A stretch of 64,000 bases of DNA from DATDCY01 sp031406795 [NCBI: Candidatus Rokuibacteriota bacterium] (lineage in GTDB: Bacteria > JAUVQV01), in NCBI GenBank assembly GCA_031406795.1, contig JANOHV010000007.1, positions 1 through 64,000 on the forward strand. Reading direction: 5' to 3'. A program made the translations under genes and the position numbers. Under the pieces are notes generated by a model. It saw only the letters and a list, made by a program, of their open reading frames with translations. It made no database searches and was not told the DNA's origin. Every line of letters starts with the position of its first letter. Positions within the stretch are counted from its first letter, which is position 1. Positions 1-9,053 of the stretch are shown one piece after another.

Positions 1-558
1 GTAATGCTGCAGCGCGGCGCGGTCGACCTCCCGGGAGAAGGCGGGGCAGGCCATGATCCCTTTGAGCTCGGAGGCGAACAGCACGAGCCCCGGAGCGCGG
101 GCGAGATAGAGCGGCTTGATGCCGAGCCGGTCGCGCACGAGGGAAAGCCGCCGCTCCCGGTCGTCCCAGAGCGCGAAGGCGAACATGCCGATGAGGCGGG
201 ACGCCGCGCCCTCGGCGCCCCACTCGCGGCAGGCAGCCAGCAGCACCTCGGTGTCGGAGTCGCTCCGGAACGCGTGCCCGCGCCCCTTGAGCTCCTCGCG
301 GATCTCGTGGTAGTTGAACACCTCGCCGTTGAACGAAATCGCGAACCGGCGGTCGCCGGAGACCATAGGCTGCGCGCCGCCCTCGGACAGGTCCAGGATC
401 GCGAGACGCCGGTGGGCGAGGCCCGCGCGGCCGTCTGGCGAGAGCCACTCGCCCGAGCCGTCCGGTCCCCGGTGTGCCAACGCGTTGCCCATCGCCACGA
501 GCAGTTCCGGTCCGTGCCGTCCAGCACCCGTCGCAAGGAATCCGGCTATTCCGCACAT
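1..558 (-). CDS. asnB: Asparagine synthase (glutamine-hydrolysing), N-terminal part, cut by window edge
   Basis: The first 186 codons read MCGIAGF..., placing the catalytic Cys2 of a class II glutamine amidotransferase directly after the start Met. The family signatures AHRGPDGSG, FNGEVFNYHEIR, SDTEVLL and GMFAFALWD all follow, and the fragment ends at the LVRDRLGIKPLYLA region. The synthetase domain lies outside the window. Asparagine synthase transfers glutamine-derived ammonia to aspartate; copies inside polysaccharide loci may amidate sugars or precursors instead, which is inference. A second, complete paralogue lies at 13098-14996. The gene is divergent from the heparinase operon that begins at 1247. 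Confidence 0.92.
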   Translation of the reverse strand, partial: MCGIAGFLATGAGRHGPELLVAMGNALAHRGPDGSGEWLSPDGRAGLAHRRLAILDLSEGGAQPMVSGDRRFAISFNGEVFNYHEIREELKGRGHAFRSDSDTEVLLAACREWGAEGAASRLIGMFAFALWDDRERRLSLVRDRLGIKPLYLARAPGLVLFASELKGIMACPAFSREVDRAALQHY

Positions 559-1082
559 GAATCACCCGAACGAGCGAGCCAGAGCCGGTCGAATTCGATG
601 TGCCGCTGGTTCCGGACGGATTCAACGCAGGCGGGCCTGCTCGCCCATGACGAAGGGCTCTTGCGGAAAGGCAGAGGCGGAACACAGTACCTAGCGATTG
701 GCCGCTTATTCCCGGTCCCTGTGTCAGCGCTAAGGTTTCCCAATGGCTATCCACCGTTTTTTTGTTGTACCACGTCAGCGCGGTCTCTGTACCAGCGCGT
801 CCGCCATCGTATCACGCTGGTGATTTTCGAGGGGCCAGAGAAGCGTAGCGGCCGAAACCATAGCGGAGGCCCGCCATGGGCGAGTCCAGCGCGACCTGTG
901 GCAACAGGATTTGTCGCCATCTCAAACAAAAAGTTCACACCGGTCTCTCGAGCCAGATGCGGTTCAGCTCGGCTGTGTGGTATCGTGCTCAGGTGCAGAG
1001 CGGGCGCTGAACGATGAGCAGGACTGGATTTCAGGATGGAGAGCCGGTCGGACTGACAGAAGAGCCAGTGCTTGTTCTGGAG
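559..1082. other. Non-coding gap with no supported gene
   Basis: About 520 bases between the asparagine synthase start and a gene remnant. It must hold the asnB promoter on the minus strand, and there is a T-rich run near 765-775. I see no convincing protein in any frame. The open frames here have no family signatures and look like high-GC chance frames. It may contain decayed upstream parts of the DUF3047-like gene whose tail is at 1088-1243. Confidence 0.4.
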
Positions 1083-1087
1083 TCGGG

Positions 1088-1243
1088 CAGTGGGTCGAGG
1101 AGGAAGCCGACGTGCTCGGGGACTGCCGCCGCGCCTTCGGCAAGAACCCGCCGCGGTCCGCGAGCCTCGCCGTGATGAGCGACTCCGACAACACGGGTGA
1201 GAAGTGGGTCTCCTTCATCGGCAGGCTAGAGATCGCGCGCTGA
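1088..1243 (+). pseudogene. Remnant of a DUF3047-family protein (C-terminal tail only)
   Basis: The plus frame reads QWVEEEADVLGDCRRAFG, then NPPRSASLAVMSDSDNTGEK, ending IGRLEIAR and a stop. DUF3047 proteins typically end with a W-E-R-D-V-x-x-D-Y-R-R-A-F-G segment followed by M-T-D-T-D-N-T-G-E, as I recall the family. Just upstream the expected VLESG piece appears in a different frame, so a frameshift is likely. There is no start codon or N-terminal domain in the region. It ends 3 nt before the heparinase-like gene. I infer a degraded neighbour gene; a much shortened live gene is unlikely. Confidence 0.5.
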
Positions 1244-1246
1244 CCC

Positions 1247-3457
1247 GTGAGTGAGAGCCTGCGCCACTACCTGCACATGGCCCGCACGCTGCCGCCGCGC
1301 ACGGCAGTGCGTCGCGCGGGACAGATCGTCCACCGGGAGGTCGCTGCGCACGCGCGCTACCTGAAGGACCGCGTGCTGCCCACGCTCGCTGCACCTCGCG
1401 CCCCCGGAACGCCCTTGCTGCGCCACTTCCCCGCTCCTCCGCCGGAGCTTCTGAAGTCCCGGGCGGACGAAATCTGCGCCCGCAGCGCGCTCTGCATTGC
1501 CCACCGTTTCGACCTGCTCGGCTCCGGCTGGGTCGAAGTGCGCCACGGCATGAGCTGCCGCGGGCTGGACGGGCATCGCCGCGAGACCCCCGCCGTCGAC
1601 CCCGTGCGCGGCATCAATCGCGCGAATCGCGGCGCGGCGCGGCGCATCCGTCGGCTGATCCCCCGCGAATACCGGCCGATCGACTGGCACCTCGACTTCA
1701 AGTCCGGCTTCCGCTGGCCGGAGAGCCTCTGGTATCGCGACATCTCCTACGGTCACCTCGCCGGGGTTGACGTGAAGGTCCCCTGGGAACTCTCCCGCAT
1801 GCAACACCTTCCCGTTCTGGCCTGGGCTTTCGCGCTGGCGCGAGACAGGTCTCCCGGCTTTATGCCACCGCACTCCTACGCGCTGGAGTTTCGCTCGCAG
1901 GTGCTCGATTTCATCGCCGCCAATCCGCCGCGCTTCGGCGTCGCCTGGGCCTGCACGATGGACACGGCGATTCGCGCCGCCAACCTGCTCGTGGCGCGGG
2001 ATCTGCTGCTGGCCGCCGGGGTCGTTTTCGATCCACTCTTCGAGGGGTTGTTTGCCGAGTGCGTCGCCGAGCACGCGCGGCACATCGTCGCCAACCTGGA
2101 GTGGAGCGTCGAGTTGCGCGGGAACCATTACCTCGCGGACGTCTGCGGCCTGTTCTTCATCGCCGCCTACCTGCCGCGTTCGCCGCTCGCCGATGCCTGG
2201 CTGGCGTTCGCCGTGCGCGAACTGGTGACCGAGGTCGAACTGCAGTTCCATCCCGATGGCAGTTCTTTCGAGGCGTCCACTGGCTACCACCGCCTGGCGG
2301 GGGAGATGGTGCTCTGGACGACCGCTCTGGTGCTCGGCCTGCCCGAGCGGAAGCTGGCCGCCCTCGCCGAGTACGACCACCGGCTGCAGCCGCACCCCCC
2401 GGGACTCGCGCCCGCGCCCGTTCCGCTTCACCCGCTGGAGGGATCGGGGCGAAGCTCGCCCTTTCCGCCGTGGTACTTCGAACGGTTGGAGCGACTTGCC
2501 GATTTCACGCTCCATGTGGCCGGCCCCGATGGGCGCGTTCCCCCGGTCGGCGATTTCGACAGCGGTCGCTTCCTCAAACTCTGGCCCGCTTTCCGTCCGG
2601 AGCAGGTCGGGCAGGCCCGACGGCGTTGGTCGAATCTCGAGGGCTTCGACGATCTGCCGGAGCATGCCCGGTACTGGTGGGAAGACCACCTGGACCACCG
2701 GCACCTTCCGGCTGCGGCTGCCGGCCTCTTTGGACGGAGCGATTTCCTGGGCGCGGGCGACGAGGGGAACCTGGAGAATTTTCTGATCAGGCATCTGGCG
2801 AACGTGACGTTGCCCGCCGTGGCGGCCGGTGCCGGGGCGAATCCCGCGGTTCCCTCCGCGTGGGGGTGCGCCTCTCCCGCCGACGCCGTTTCCCTGGAGA
2901 TCCCTCTCCCCGGCGGCGATCTGCGCAGCGGGCTCGTCCTGCGCGCCTGGCCGGGTTTCGGGTTGTACCTTTTTCGCTCGAAGCGTCTGTACCTGCTGGT
3001 GCGCTGCGGTCCCGTCGGTCAACGCGGGAACGGGGGGCACGCTCACCACGACCAACTCGGGTTGGTGGTCGCGGCCGACGGGCAGATGATCGTTGCCGAC
3101 CCCGGCAGCTATCTGTACACGCCGCTGCCGGAGCGGCGCAACGAGTATCGTTCGGTGCATGCGCACTTCGCGCCGCACACAGTTGACGGCCGCGAGCCCG
3201 GGCGCTACGGACCGGGACTCTTCTGCCTGCCTGACGAGACGCGCGCCGAATGCCTCTCTTTCTGCCCGGAAGGCTTTCTCGGGGAGCACCACGGTTACGG
3301 GTCTCCCGTCCGGCGGCGGGTGGAGATCCTGGCCGACCGGCTGCGCGTGACCGACTGGGGGAGGGGACTGGCGTTGCTCGCTCCGGCACTGCCCCCCCAC
3401 GGCTTCAGCAGCGCGGTTCCCTTCTCCTCGGGCTACGGCTGGAGGGAGCGGCGATGA
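1247..3457 (+). CDS. Heparinase II/III-family protein (polysaccharide lyase-like)
   Basis: A 736-residue protein with the alpha/alpha-toroid N-terminal region (LSGNHYLAD-type segment GNHYLADVCGLFF, then FHPDGSSFEASTGYHRL) and a C-terminal heparinase II/III-like beta-sandwich (GHAHHDQLGLVV near residue 600, then VADPGSYLYTP and RNEYRSVHAHF). The GTG start is the first in frame and gives the expected N-terminus. Such proteins occur in exopolysaccharide loci next to bi-domain oxidoreductases, asnB and glycosyltransferases. The role there (polymer trimming, or epimerase/lyase) is not settled. Its stop overlaps the next gene by ATGA, so the two are translationally coupled. Confidence 0.88.
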   Translation: MSESLRHYLHMARTLPPRTAVRRAGQIVHREVAAHARYLKDRVLPTLAAPRAPGTPLLRHFPAPPPELLKSRADEICARSALCIAHRFDLLGSGWVEVRHGMSCRGLDGHRRETPAVDPVRGINRANRGAARRIRRLIPREYRPIDWHLDFKSGFRWPESLWYRDISYGHLAGVDVKVPWELSRMQHLPVLAWAFALARDRSPGFMPPHSYALEFRSQVLDFIAANPPRFGVAWACTMDTAIRAANLLVARDLLLAAGVVFDPLFEGLFAECVAEHARHIVANLEWSVELRGNHYLADVCGLFFIAAYLPRSPLADAWLAFAVRELVTEVELQFHPDGSSFEASTGYHRLAGEMVLWTTALVLGLPERKLAALAEYDHRLQPHPPGLAPAPVPLHPLEGSGRSSPFPPWYFERLERLADFTLHVAGPDGRVPPVGDFDSGRFLKLWPAFRPEQVGQARRRWSNLEGFDDLPEHARYWWEDHLDHRHLPAAAAGLFGRSDFLGAGDEGNLENFLIRHLANVTLPAVAAGAGANPAVPSAWGCASPADAVSLEIPLPGGDLRSGLVLRAWPGFGLYLFRSKRLYLLVRCGPVGQRGNGGHAHHDQLGLVVAADGQMIVADPGSYLYTPLPERRNEYRSVHAHFAPHTVDGREPGRYGPGLFCLPDETRAECLSFCPEGFLGEHHGYGSPVRRRVEILADRLRVTDWGRGLALLAPALPPHGFSSAVPFSSGYGWRERR

Positions 3458-4692
3458 GGATCCTGGTGGTCAGCTGCTGGTACGCTCCCCGGGAGCACCC
3501 CCGGGCGCTGCGCTGGTCGGCAATCACCAGGGAGTGGGCGGCCGGCGGCGCGGAGGTGACGGTGCTCTGTGCCGCGGGCGCCGGACTCGCGTCACAGGAG
3601 AGCAGCGACGGGGTGCGGGTGGTGCGCATCGGGCGCGGCCCGGCCGCCGCCGCGCCGCGGTGCTGCGGAAAACCCGGCCCGGGCGCGGATCTGGCGCGCC
3701 GGATCTGGCGGGCCGTGCGCTGGCCCGACTGGGCGTGTCTCTGGTATGCCCCGGCCAGGCAAAAAGCCCTCGAATTGTCCGCCGCCGGGCAGTACGATCG
3801 TCTGGTGAGCGTTTCGGACCCCTTCACGTCCCACCTCGTGGCGCTGGCCGCGCACCGGGCTTGGCCGCGGGTGCCGTGGCTCGTGGACATCGGCGACCCG
3901 TTCTCGCTGCAGGAGCGCCCGCCGGTGAACAACCCTCTGCTTTACGGCCGGCTCAATCGGCGCATGGAGCGGCGGGTGTTGGCGGCGGCGCGCGTGGTGA
4001 CTGTGACCGCCCCAGCGGTGCGCGAGCGCTACCTCTCGGCCTTTCCCGAGGCGGCCGCGAAGATCGTGGTGATCCCCCCGCTCTATGCCCCGCCGCCCCG
4101 TGCCGCCGCTGTCGCGGTCTTCCCCGTCGACGGGAGGCTGCGTTTGCTCTGGGTGGGCACGCTCTACCGCGCGGTCCGCGATCCCCGGCCGCTGTTCGAA
4201 CTCTTCCGGCGGCTGTGCGCCGGTTCCCTCGGGGATCGCGTCGAGCTGCACCTGATGGGCGATACGGGTGATTGCGGCGAGATCGTCGAGTCCGCCCGGC
4301 GATCGTTCGACGGACGGTTGATCGTGCACGGTATCGTGCCGCGAGCGACAGCGCTGGCCGCTGCCCGCCAGGTTGCCTGCCTGGTGAACATCGGCAACGC
4401 CACCGAGAGCCAGCTGCCGAGCAAGCTGGCCGAGTATGCCGCCTCCGGCCGGCCGATCCTCAACCTGGAGGGGAGCGACGCGGACACCTCGCGTGCGTTT
4501 CTCGCCGGGTACCCGGCTCTGCTCTCCCTGCCCCACCGCAGAGCGGCAACCGCGGAGGGGGCCGAACGGCTCGAGGTCTTCCTCAGCCAGGCGGGTACGC
4601 CCGACGCCGTGCGGCTCGCCGCCTGGCTCGAGCCCTGTACCGCCGCACGCGTGGCAGCGAGCTACGCCGCTCTTTTCGAGGGCGCGGCATGA
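3454..4692 (+). CDS. Glycosyltransferase, GT4-like (GT-B fold)
   Basis: A 412-residue protein beginning MRILVVSCWYAPREHPRALR, typical of the N-terminal Rossmann domain of GT4-like enzymes. The C-terminal half has LRLLWVGTLYRAVRDP and the nucleotide-sugar-binding segment SQLPSKLAEYAASGRPILNL. The start is the ATG overlapping the previous stop; longer in-frame extensions run inside the heparinase gene. Its stop overlaps wecB by ATGA. It probably adds a sugar to a lipid-linked polysaccharide precursor on the cytoplasmic face; donor and acceptor cannot be read from sequence. Confidence 0.85.
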   Translation: MRILVVSCWYAPREHPRALRWSAITREWAAGGAEVTVLCAAGAGLASQESSDGVRVVRIGRGPAAAAPRCCGKPGPGADLARRIWRAVRWPDWACLWYAPARQKALELSAAGQYDRLVSVSDPFTSHLVALAAHRAWPRVPWLVDIGDPFSLQERPPVNNPLLYGRLNRRMERRVLAAARVVTVTAPAVRERYLSAFPEAAAKIVVIPPLYAPPPRAAAVAVFPVDGRLRLLWVGTLYRAVRDPRPLFELFRRLCAGSLGDRVELHLMGDTGDCGEIVESARRSFDGRLIVHGIVPRATALAAARQVACLVNIGNATESQLPSKLAEYAASGRPILNLEGSDADTSRAFLAGYPALLSLPHRRAATAEGAERLEVFLSQAGTPDAVRLAAWLEPCTAARVAASYAALFEGAA

Positions 4693-5795
4693 AAATCCTC
4701 TCCGTGGTCGGGGCGCGCCCGAATTTCATGAAGATCGCACCGATCGTCCGCGAGCTGCTGCGGCGCGGGGTCCCGCACCGGCTCGTGCACACCGGCCAGC
4801 ACTACGACGCGGCAATGTCCGGGGATTTCTTCCGCGACCTGGCGATCCCGCCGCCGGAGATCTCGCTCGGCGTCGGCTCCGGGACGCACGCGGAGCAGAC
4901 GGCGCACGTGATGCTCGCGCTGGAGGCGCACCTGCTGGCCGAGCGACCCGACGTCGTGCTCGTGGTCGGCGACGTCAACTCCACGGTCGCAGCCGCATTG
5001 ACGGCGGCCAAACTCGGTATCGCGATTGCGCATGTCGAGGCCGGGCTGCGCTCGTTCGACCGCTCCATGCCCGAGGAGATCAACCGCCTGGTGACCGACG
5101 CTCTGGCCGACCTGCTCTTCGTCACCGAACCCTCGGGGGTCGAAAACCTGTGCCGCGAGGGCGTGGCCCAGGAGCGCATCCATCTGGTTGGCAACGTGAT
5201 GATCGACACGCTGCTGGCGCACCTGCCAAGAGCCCGCGCCCTGGACACCCCCGGGCGCCTCGGGCTCGTGCCCGGCGGCTACGCGCTGGTGACGCTGCAC
5301 CGTCCGTCGAACGTGGACGACGCGGAAGTCTTCGCGGGGATCCTCGGCGCCCTGGGGCAGCTCGCGCGCCGGGTGCCGGTGATCTTCCCGGTGCACCCGC
5401 GCACGCGAAAGCGGGTTGAGGCGATCGGCGCGGCGGGGATCTTCCGGGAGCCGGCCGGGCCGCTGCCGCCGGGCGCGACCGGGCTCTGGTGGCTCCCCCC
5501 CTCCGGCTATCTGGAGTTCCTTGCGCTGCAGGCGGCTGCGGCTCTGGTGCTCACCGACAGCGGCGGGGTCCAGGAGGAGACGACCGCGCTCGGCGTGCCC
5601 TGCCTGACGCTGCGCGCCAACACCGAGCGCCCGGTGACGGTGGGCGAGGGCACGAACATCATCGTCGGCGTCGACCCCTCGCGCATCGTCGAGGCGGCGA
5701 CAACGATCCTCGAGGGGCGGCGCAGGCCCGGCCGGGTGCCCGCGCTCTGGGACGGCCACGCCGCCGAGCGCATCGTCGCCATCCTGCTCAGGTAG
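4689..5795 (+). CDS. wecB: UDP-N-acetylglucosamine 2-epimerase, non-hydrolysing
   Basis: A 368-residue protein starting MKILSVVGARPNFMKIAPI, the family hallmark, followed by HTGQHYD, VVGDVNST, HVEAGLRSFD, MPEEINR and LTDSGGVQEE. It interconverts UDP-GlcNAc and UDP-ManNAc, supplying ManNAc-type sugars to the polysaccharide made here. It is the third gene of a plus-strand operon with 4-nt overlaps. Length and all motifs are normal. Transcription converges with the minus-strand glycosyltransferase ending at 5823. Confidence 0.96.
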   Translation: MKILSVVGARPNFMKIAPIVRELLRRGVPHRLVHTGQHYDAAMSGDFFRDLAIPPPEISLGVGSGTHAEQTAHVMLALEAHLLAERPDVVLVVGDVNSTVAAALTAAKLGIAIAHVEAGLRSFDRSMPEEINRLVTDALADLLFVTEPSGVENLCREGVAQERIHLVGNVMIDTLLAHLPRARALDTPGRLGLVPGGYALVTLHRPSNVDDAEVFAGILGALGQLARRVPVIFPVHPRTRKRVEAIGAAGIFREPAGPLPPGATGLWWLPPSGYLEFLALQAAAALVLTDSGGVQEETTALGVPCLTLRANTERPVTVGEGTNIIVGVDPSRIVEAATTILEGRRRPGRVPALWDGHAAERIVAILLR

Positions 5796-5797
5796 GA

Positions 5798-5825
5798 TGA
5801 GCCGGCGCTGTTCGGGCGCGGCTCA
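5798..5825. terminator. Inverted repeat between convergent genes, possible bidirectional terminator
   Basis: TGAGCC-GGCGC and GCGC-GGCTCA arms flank a 7-nt loop, exactly between the convergent wecB and glycosyltransferase stops. There is no strong U-tract, so efficient intrinsic termination is uncertain. Confidence 0.45.
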
Positions 5826-7430
5826 GACGCGTCGCGCGGTGCAGAGTTCCTTGAGTTTTTCGACGATCCTGCGGGTGTGCTCGGCCCACGTGTAGCGCGC
5901 CACGACCTCGTCCCGGGCGGCTCGGCCGAGGCGCTCGCGCAGCGGTCCGTCCCCGATCAGCACGAGCAGCCCCTCGGCGAGCGAGGCGACGTCGCCCGGG
6001 CGGACCAGCCACGCCGTCTCGTCGTGATGCAGCACCTCGCCGATCTGGTCGAGGTCCGAGGCCACGATCCCCTTGCCCATGGCCATGTACTCGAACAGCT
6101 TGGTGGGGGAACCGAAAAACGGCGTTCCGTCGGCATTCGGCACGTGAGGCGCCGCCAGGATGTCGCAGGCGGCGAGGTGCGCGGGGCCCTCCTGCTGGGC
6201 GACAGAGCCGGTCAACACGCACACGTCTCCCCCCCCGAGGCGCTCGACACAGGCGCGGACAAGGGGCATCGTATTGCCGTCCCCGATCATCAACAGACGC
6301 ACGTAACCGCGCAGGTCGGGCCGCTGCTCCAGCAGCCGGCCGAACGCCTCGACGAGCACCTCGGCGCCGTGCCAGCGCCCGAAGGTGCCGATGAACCCGA
6401 TGACCGTCTTTTGCTCGAAATGGTACTTCGCCCGAATTGCGGTGCCGTCCACCGCAGGTGAATACCGCTCTGGGTCGACGCCATTGGGATTCACCAGGAT
6501 CTTGCCGGGGTCGATCCCGCGCACCTCCAACTCGTTCCTCAGCGGTTTGCTGATCACGACCACGAGGTCGGCGCTGCGAAGGTTGAGGCGCTCGATCCGA
6601 TCCGCAAGGGCCTCGTATTTCAGAGGGCTGCCCCAGTTTCGGCTCACCCAGAGCTCGGAACCGTTGTACTCCAGCACGAACGGGACACCCTTCCGGCGTG
6701 CAAGCGCCAGGCCGGCATAGTTGTTCAGCGAGTAGCGCTGATAGACGAACCCGATCGCCCTCCCCTGGAGACAGGCCTCGGCGCCCCTCAGGAAGTCGTG
6801 GTTGAAATGCAGCAGCGGCAGCTGATTGAAATCCAGGAATCTCCCGGAGGGGAGGACGATGTGGGTTTCAATTCCAGGATCCACCGTCGGGATAGCATCG
6901 GTCGTGAAAAACACGGGCGGCGCCGTGAAAGCCTCGAGATTGTTCAGCACGCCGGCGATGTGTCCGACCGAACCCCCGGCACGGAGTCCGAAAATCAGGT
7001 CGGTGCGCAGGTAGACCGGCGGCAGAGCCGCGAAGCCCATGCTGCCGAGGCACGTGCCGCAGCGCTCGAGGGCATCGAGCTCTCGACGAATCCTGGCGAA
7101 AAGCGCGGGGCGCCCCAGGAGGTCCCGGATCAGATGGGCGAACGCGCCTGCGAGAAGGGCGGTCGTCACCCTGCGGTTCACTCCCTGGTCGTCCTCGATC
7201 CAGGCCGCTCTGCGGCTGAGGAGGCGCACGAACAGCGCCGAAAGCAGCGGTCTGCTCAGCATGTCCAGCCGGTTGGTCCACAGCCGTGCCTCCTGATAGG
7301 CCAGCAGCAGCTTGAGCACCTCTCCCCGGAGGATGCGCTGGCGCAACTCCTCGAAGGGGACGATCTGCTGGCCCGGTGTCCGGGGCGGGGTACGGGCGGA
7401 GCCCCTCAGGACGATGATCTTCTGCCGCAC
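5823..7430 (-). CDS. Glycosyltransferase family 4 protein with N-terminal extension
   Basis: A 535-residue protein. The GT4 part shows PFVLEYNGSE, a RSADLVVVISKPLRNEL segment, VNPNGVDPERYSP, IGFIGTFGRWHG and the SPTKLFEYMAMGKGIVAS donor-binding motif. About 150 N-terminal residues precede the recognisable fold and are unassigned. It is the last gene of the minus-strand polysaccharide operon and starts 4 nt after the stop of the methyltransferase upstream. It probably elongates the repeat unit; specificity is unknown. Confidence 0.85.
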   Translation of the reverse strand: MRQKIIVLRGSARTPPRTPGQQIVPFEELRQRILRGEVLKLLLAYQEARLWTNRLDMLSRPLLSALFVRLLSRRAAWIEDDQGVNRRVTTALLAGAFAHLIRDLLGRPALFARIRRELDALERCGTCLGSMGFAALPPVYLRTDLIFGLRAGGSVGHIAGVLNNLEAFTAPPVFFTTDAIPTVDPGIETHIVLPSGRFLDFNQLPLLHFNHDFLRGAEACLQGRAIGFVYQRYSLNNYAGLALARRKGVPFVLEYNGSELWVSRNWGSPLKYEALADRIERLNLRSADLVVVISKPLRNELEVRGIDPGKILVNPNGVDPERYSPAVDGTAIRAKYHFEQKTVIGFIGTFGRWHGAEVLVEAFGRLLEQRPDLRGYVRLLMIGDGNTMPLVRACVERLGGGDVCVLTGSVAQQEGPAHLAACDILAAPHVPNADGTPFFGSPTKLFEYMAMGKGIVASDLDQIGEVLHHDETAWLVRPGDVASLAEGLLVLIGDGPLRERLGRAARDEVVARYTWAEHTRRIVEKLKELCTARRV

Positions 7431-7434
7431 GATC

Positions 7435-8262
7435 TCACTCCTTGCGGGCGCTCAGGACGATATACCACCCGAACGCTCTCCCCAGACGGTCCAGCCACCC
7501 GACGGGGATGAGCGGCCAGAGATGCTGCACGAGCGGGATGTCGGGCAGGTCCTCGGGCGCAAGCTTGCGTATTTTTGTCGAAAGAACCGTGAAGCCGGCC
7601 TGCTGCACCCGGTGGCGGAAATCCCTCCGCCCGTAGACGTTCACCAGCGGGCGCTCACCGGAGGTGGAGTACTCGATCATCGCGAGGCGCTCGCGGAGGG
7701 TGCGCCTCAAGAATCCCAGCCGCAGCAACTGGTCAGTGAACCCAAGGGAGAGCCAGAAAAAAATCGAGTCCCGGTGGTAGACGGTGACCATTAGTTCGCC
7801 TCCTGGCGTGAGTACCCGTCGGGCCTCCCGCAGGGACGCTTCGAGATCCGGCGTGTGGTGCAGAACGCCGTTGGAGAAATAAACATCGAAGGTGTTGTCA
7901 CCGAAGGGGAGGGACTCCGCGTCGGCGCGCAGCAGCGGCGGGTTGAATCCGAAGAGGGCAAGGTGCCGCCGTGCCAGCGGGGGATTGCCGGGAGTGATAT
8001 CGAGCCCGACGTAGCGCGCGCCGTGGCGGCAGAACTCCCAGGCATCATACCCCGCGCCGCAGCCGACTTCCAGCACGCGCTTCCCGCGGGAGGCCTCGAA
8101 GGGGAAGAGCTCCTGGAGCCACCTCATCTCGCGGCTGTTCCGCAGATCGATCACCCGTTCGAAGAATTCCCTCGTCCCCCGGGCCAGATCCGGCGCATGG
8201 GCCGTGCCGGCCGGCGTTGCGCCCCAGACGCTTGCGGCCTTGTCCTTCCAGGCCGATGTCAC
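7435..8262 (-). CDS. Class I SAM-dependent methyltransferase
   Basis: A 275-residue protein with SAM motif I VLEVGCGAGYDAWEFC, motif II ADAESLPFGDNTFDVY, then SNGVLHHTPD and REARRVLTPGGELMV. The chosen GTG start at 8262 overlaps the upstream stop as GTGA, which sets it over the much longer open frame that only shadows the upstream gene. It is probably an O- or N-methyltransferase modifying sugars or capping the glycan chain; the substrate is unknown. Confidence 0.85.
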   Translation of the reverse strand: MTSAWKDKAASVWGATPAGTAHAPDLARGTREFFERVIDLRNSREMRWLQELFPFEASRGKRVLEVGCGAGYDAWEFCRHGARYVGLDITPGNPPLARRHLALFGFNPPLLRADAESLPFGDNTFDVYFSNGVLHHTPDLEASLREARRVLTPGGELMVTVYHRDSIFFWLSLGFTDQLLRLGFLRRTLRERLAMIEYSTSGERPLVNVYGRRDFRHRVQQAGFTVLSTKIRKLAPEDLPDIPLVQHLWPLIPVGWLDRLGRAFGWYIVLSARKE

Positions 8263-9053
8263 ACCCGCTCCGCCTTCGCCTCGCGCAGGGGGGGGACGCG
8301 GAGCACGAAGACAAGGCACCAGCCGCGGATCGGGCCGCTCATGAAGGGGGAGAGGAGGAAGCCGAGGAGGTTGCGCAGGAGAGCCCGCAGAGGCCGGTCG
8401 AGCCACAGCCGCGGCAACCAGCCCCCGGGCAGCTCGAGCTCGAGCTCGAGGCCGAGGATTGCGCAGATGTGGCGCATCTCGTCCCAGCCGACGGGGTTGA
8501 TGTGGCCGTAGGCCCGGTCGACCTCCTCGAACTGGTGGAGCCGCCCGCGGAAGAGGAAATTCATTCGGGAGTACCAGGAGGCGACGTTCGGCGTCGTGAG
8601 GACCATCCGCCCCCCTGGCTTGACGAGGCTCGCCAGATCGCGGAGGAACTGCCAGGGGTTTTCGAGGTGCTCCACGACCTCGACCCCGAGTGCCAGATCG
8701 AACGCGCCCCGGTGCCGCTCGACGAAGGAAGCGACGGCGGTGCGGTCGTTCAGGTCGAGCGGTTCGAAGGGGGTGTCGCCCCGGAAGGACGCCGCATCGC
8801 GTTCGGCGGCGAGGACCCGGTAGCCGAGGTCCTCGAGCCGGCGGGCGAGGGCGCCCTCCCCGGCCCCGAGGTCGACTACGGCCCCCCCCGGGGGCGCAAG
8901 CGTCGGGACGAGCGCCGCGAGTTGCTCGTGGAGGAGTGGGTCGGCGCCCATCCGAAGGCCCCGGTAGCTCCCCTGCGGCTTCGTGTGCACGCACGAAACA
9001 AAGTCCGAAGCAGGCGCGCGGCTGCCCGGGCGGGCCCCCTCACCGCGGGACAT
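8259..9053 (-). CDS. Class I SAM-dependent methyltransferase (UbiG/Methyltransf_23-like)
   Basis: A 264-residue protein with VVDLGAGEGALARRLEDLGY, the acidic residue after VLAAERD, LALGVEVVEHLENPWQFLRD and VKPGGRMVLTTPN. The C-terminal part carries hydrophobic and basic stretches often seen in membrane-associated glycan methyltransferases. The start at 9053 overlaps the upstream gene by 14 nt; an internal Met at about codon 35 is an alternative. It is the second of four consecutive methyltransferase genes. Confidence 0.82.
   Translation of the reverse strand: MSRGEGARPGSRAPASDFVSCVHTKPQGSYRGLRMGADPLLHEQLAALVPTLAPPGGAVVDLGAGEGALARRLEDLGYRVLAAERDAASFRGDTPFEPLDLNDRTAVASFVERHRGAFDLALGVEVVEHLENPWQFLRDLASLVKPGGRMVLTTPNVASWYSRMNFLFRGRLHQFEEVDRAYGHINPVGWDEMRHICAILGLELELELPGGWLPRLWLDRPLRALLRNLLGFLLSPFMSGPIRGWCLVFVLRVPPLREAKAERV

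Noticed and set aside
1226-3400. 724-codon open frame antisense to the heparinase-like gene
   Set aside because: A high-GC shadow frame: no family signatures, and the opposite strand carries a complete conserved protein in an operon.
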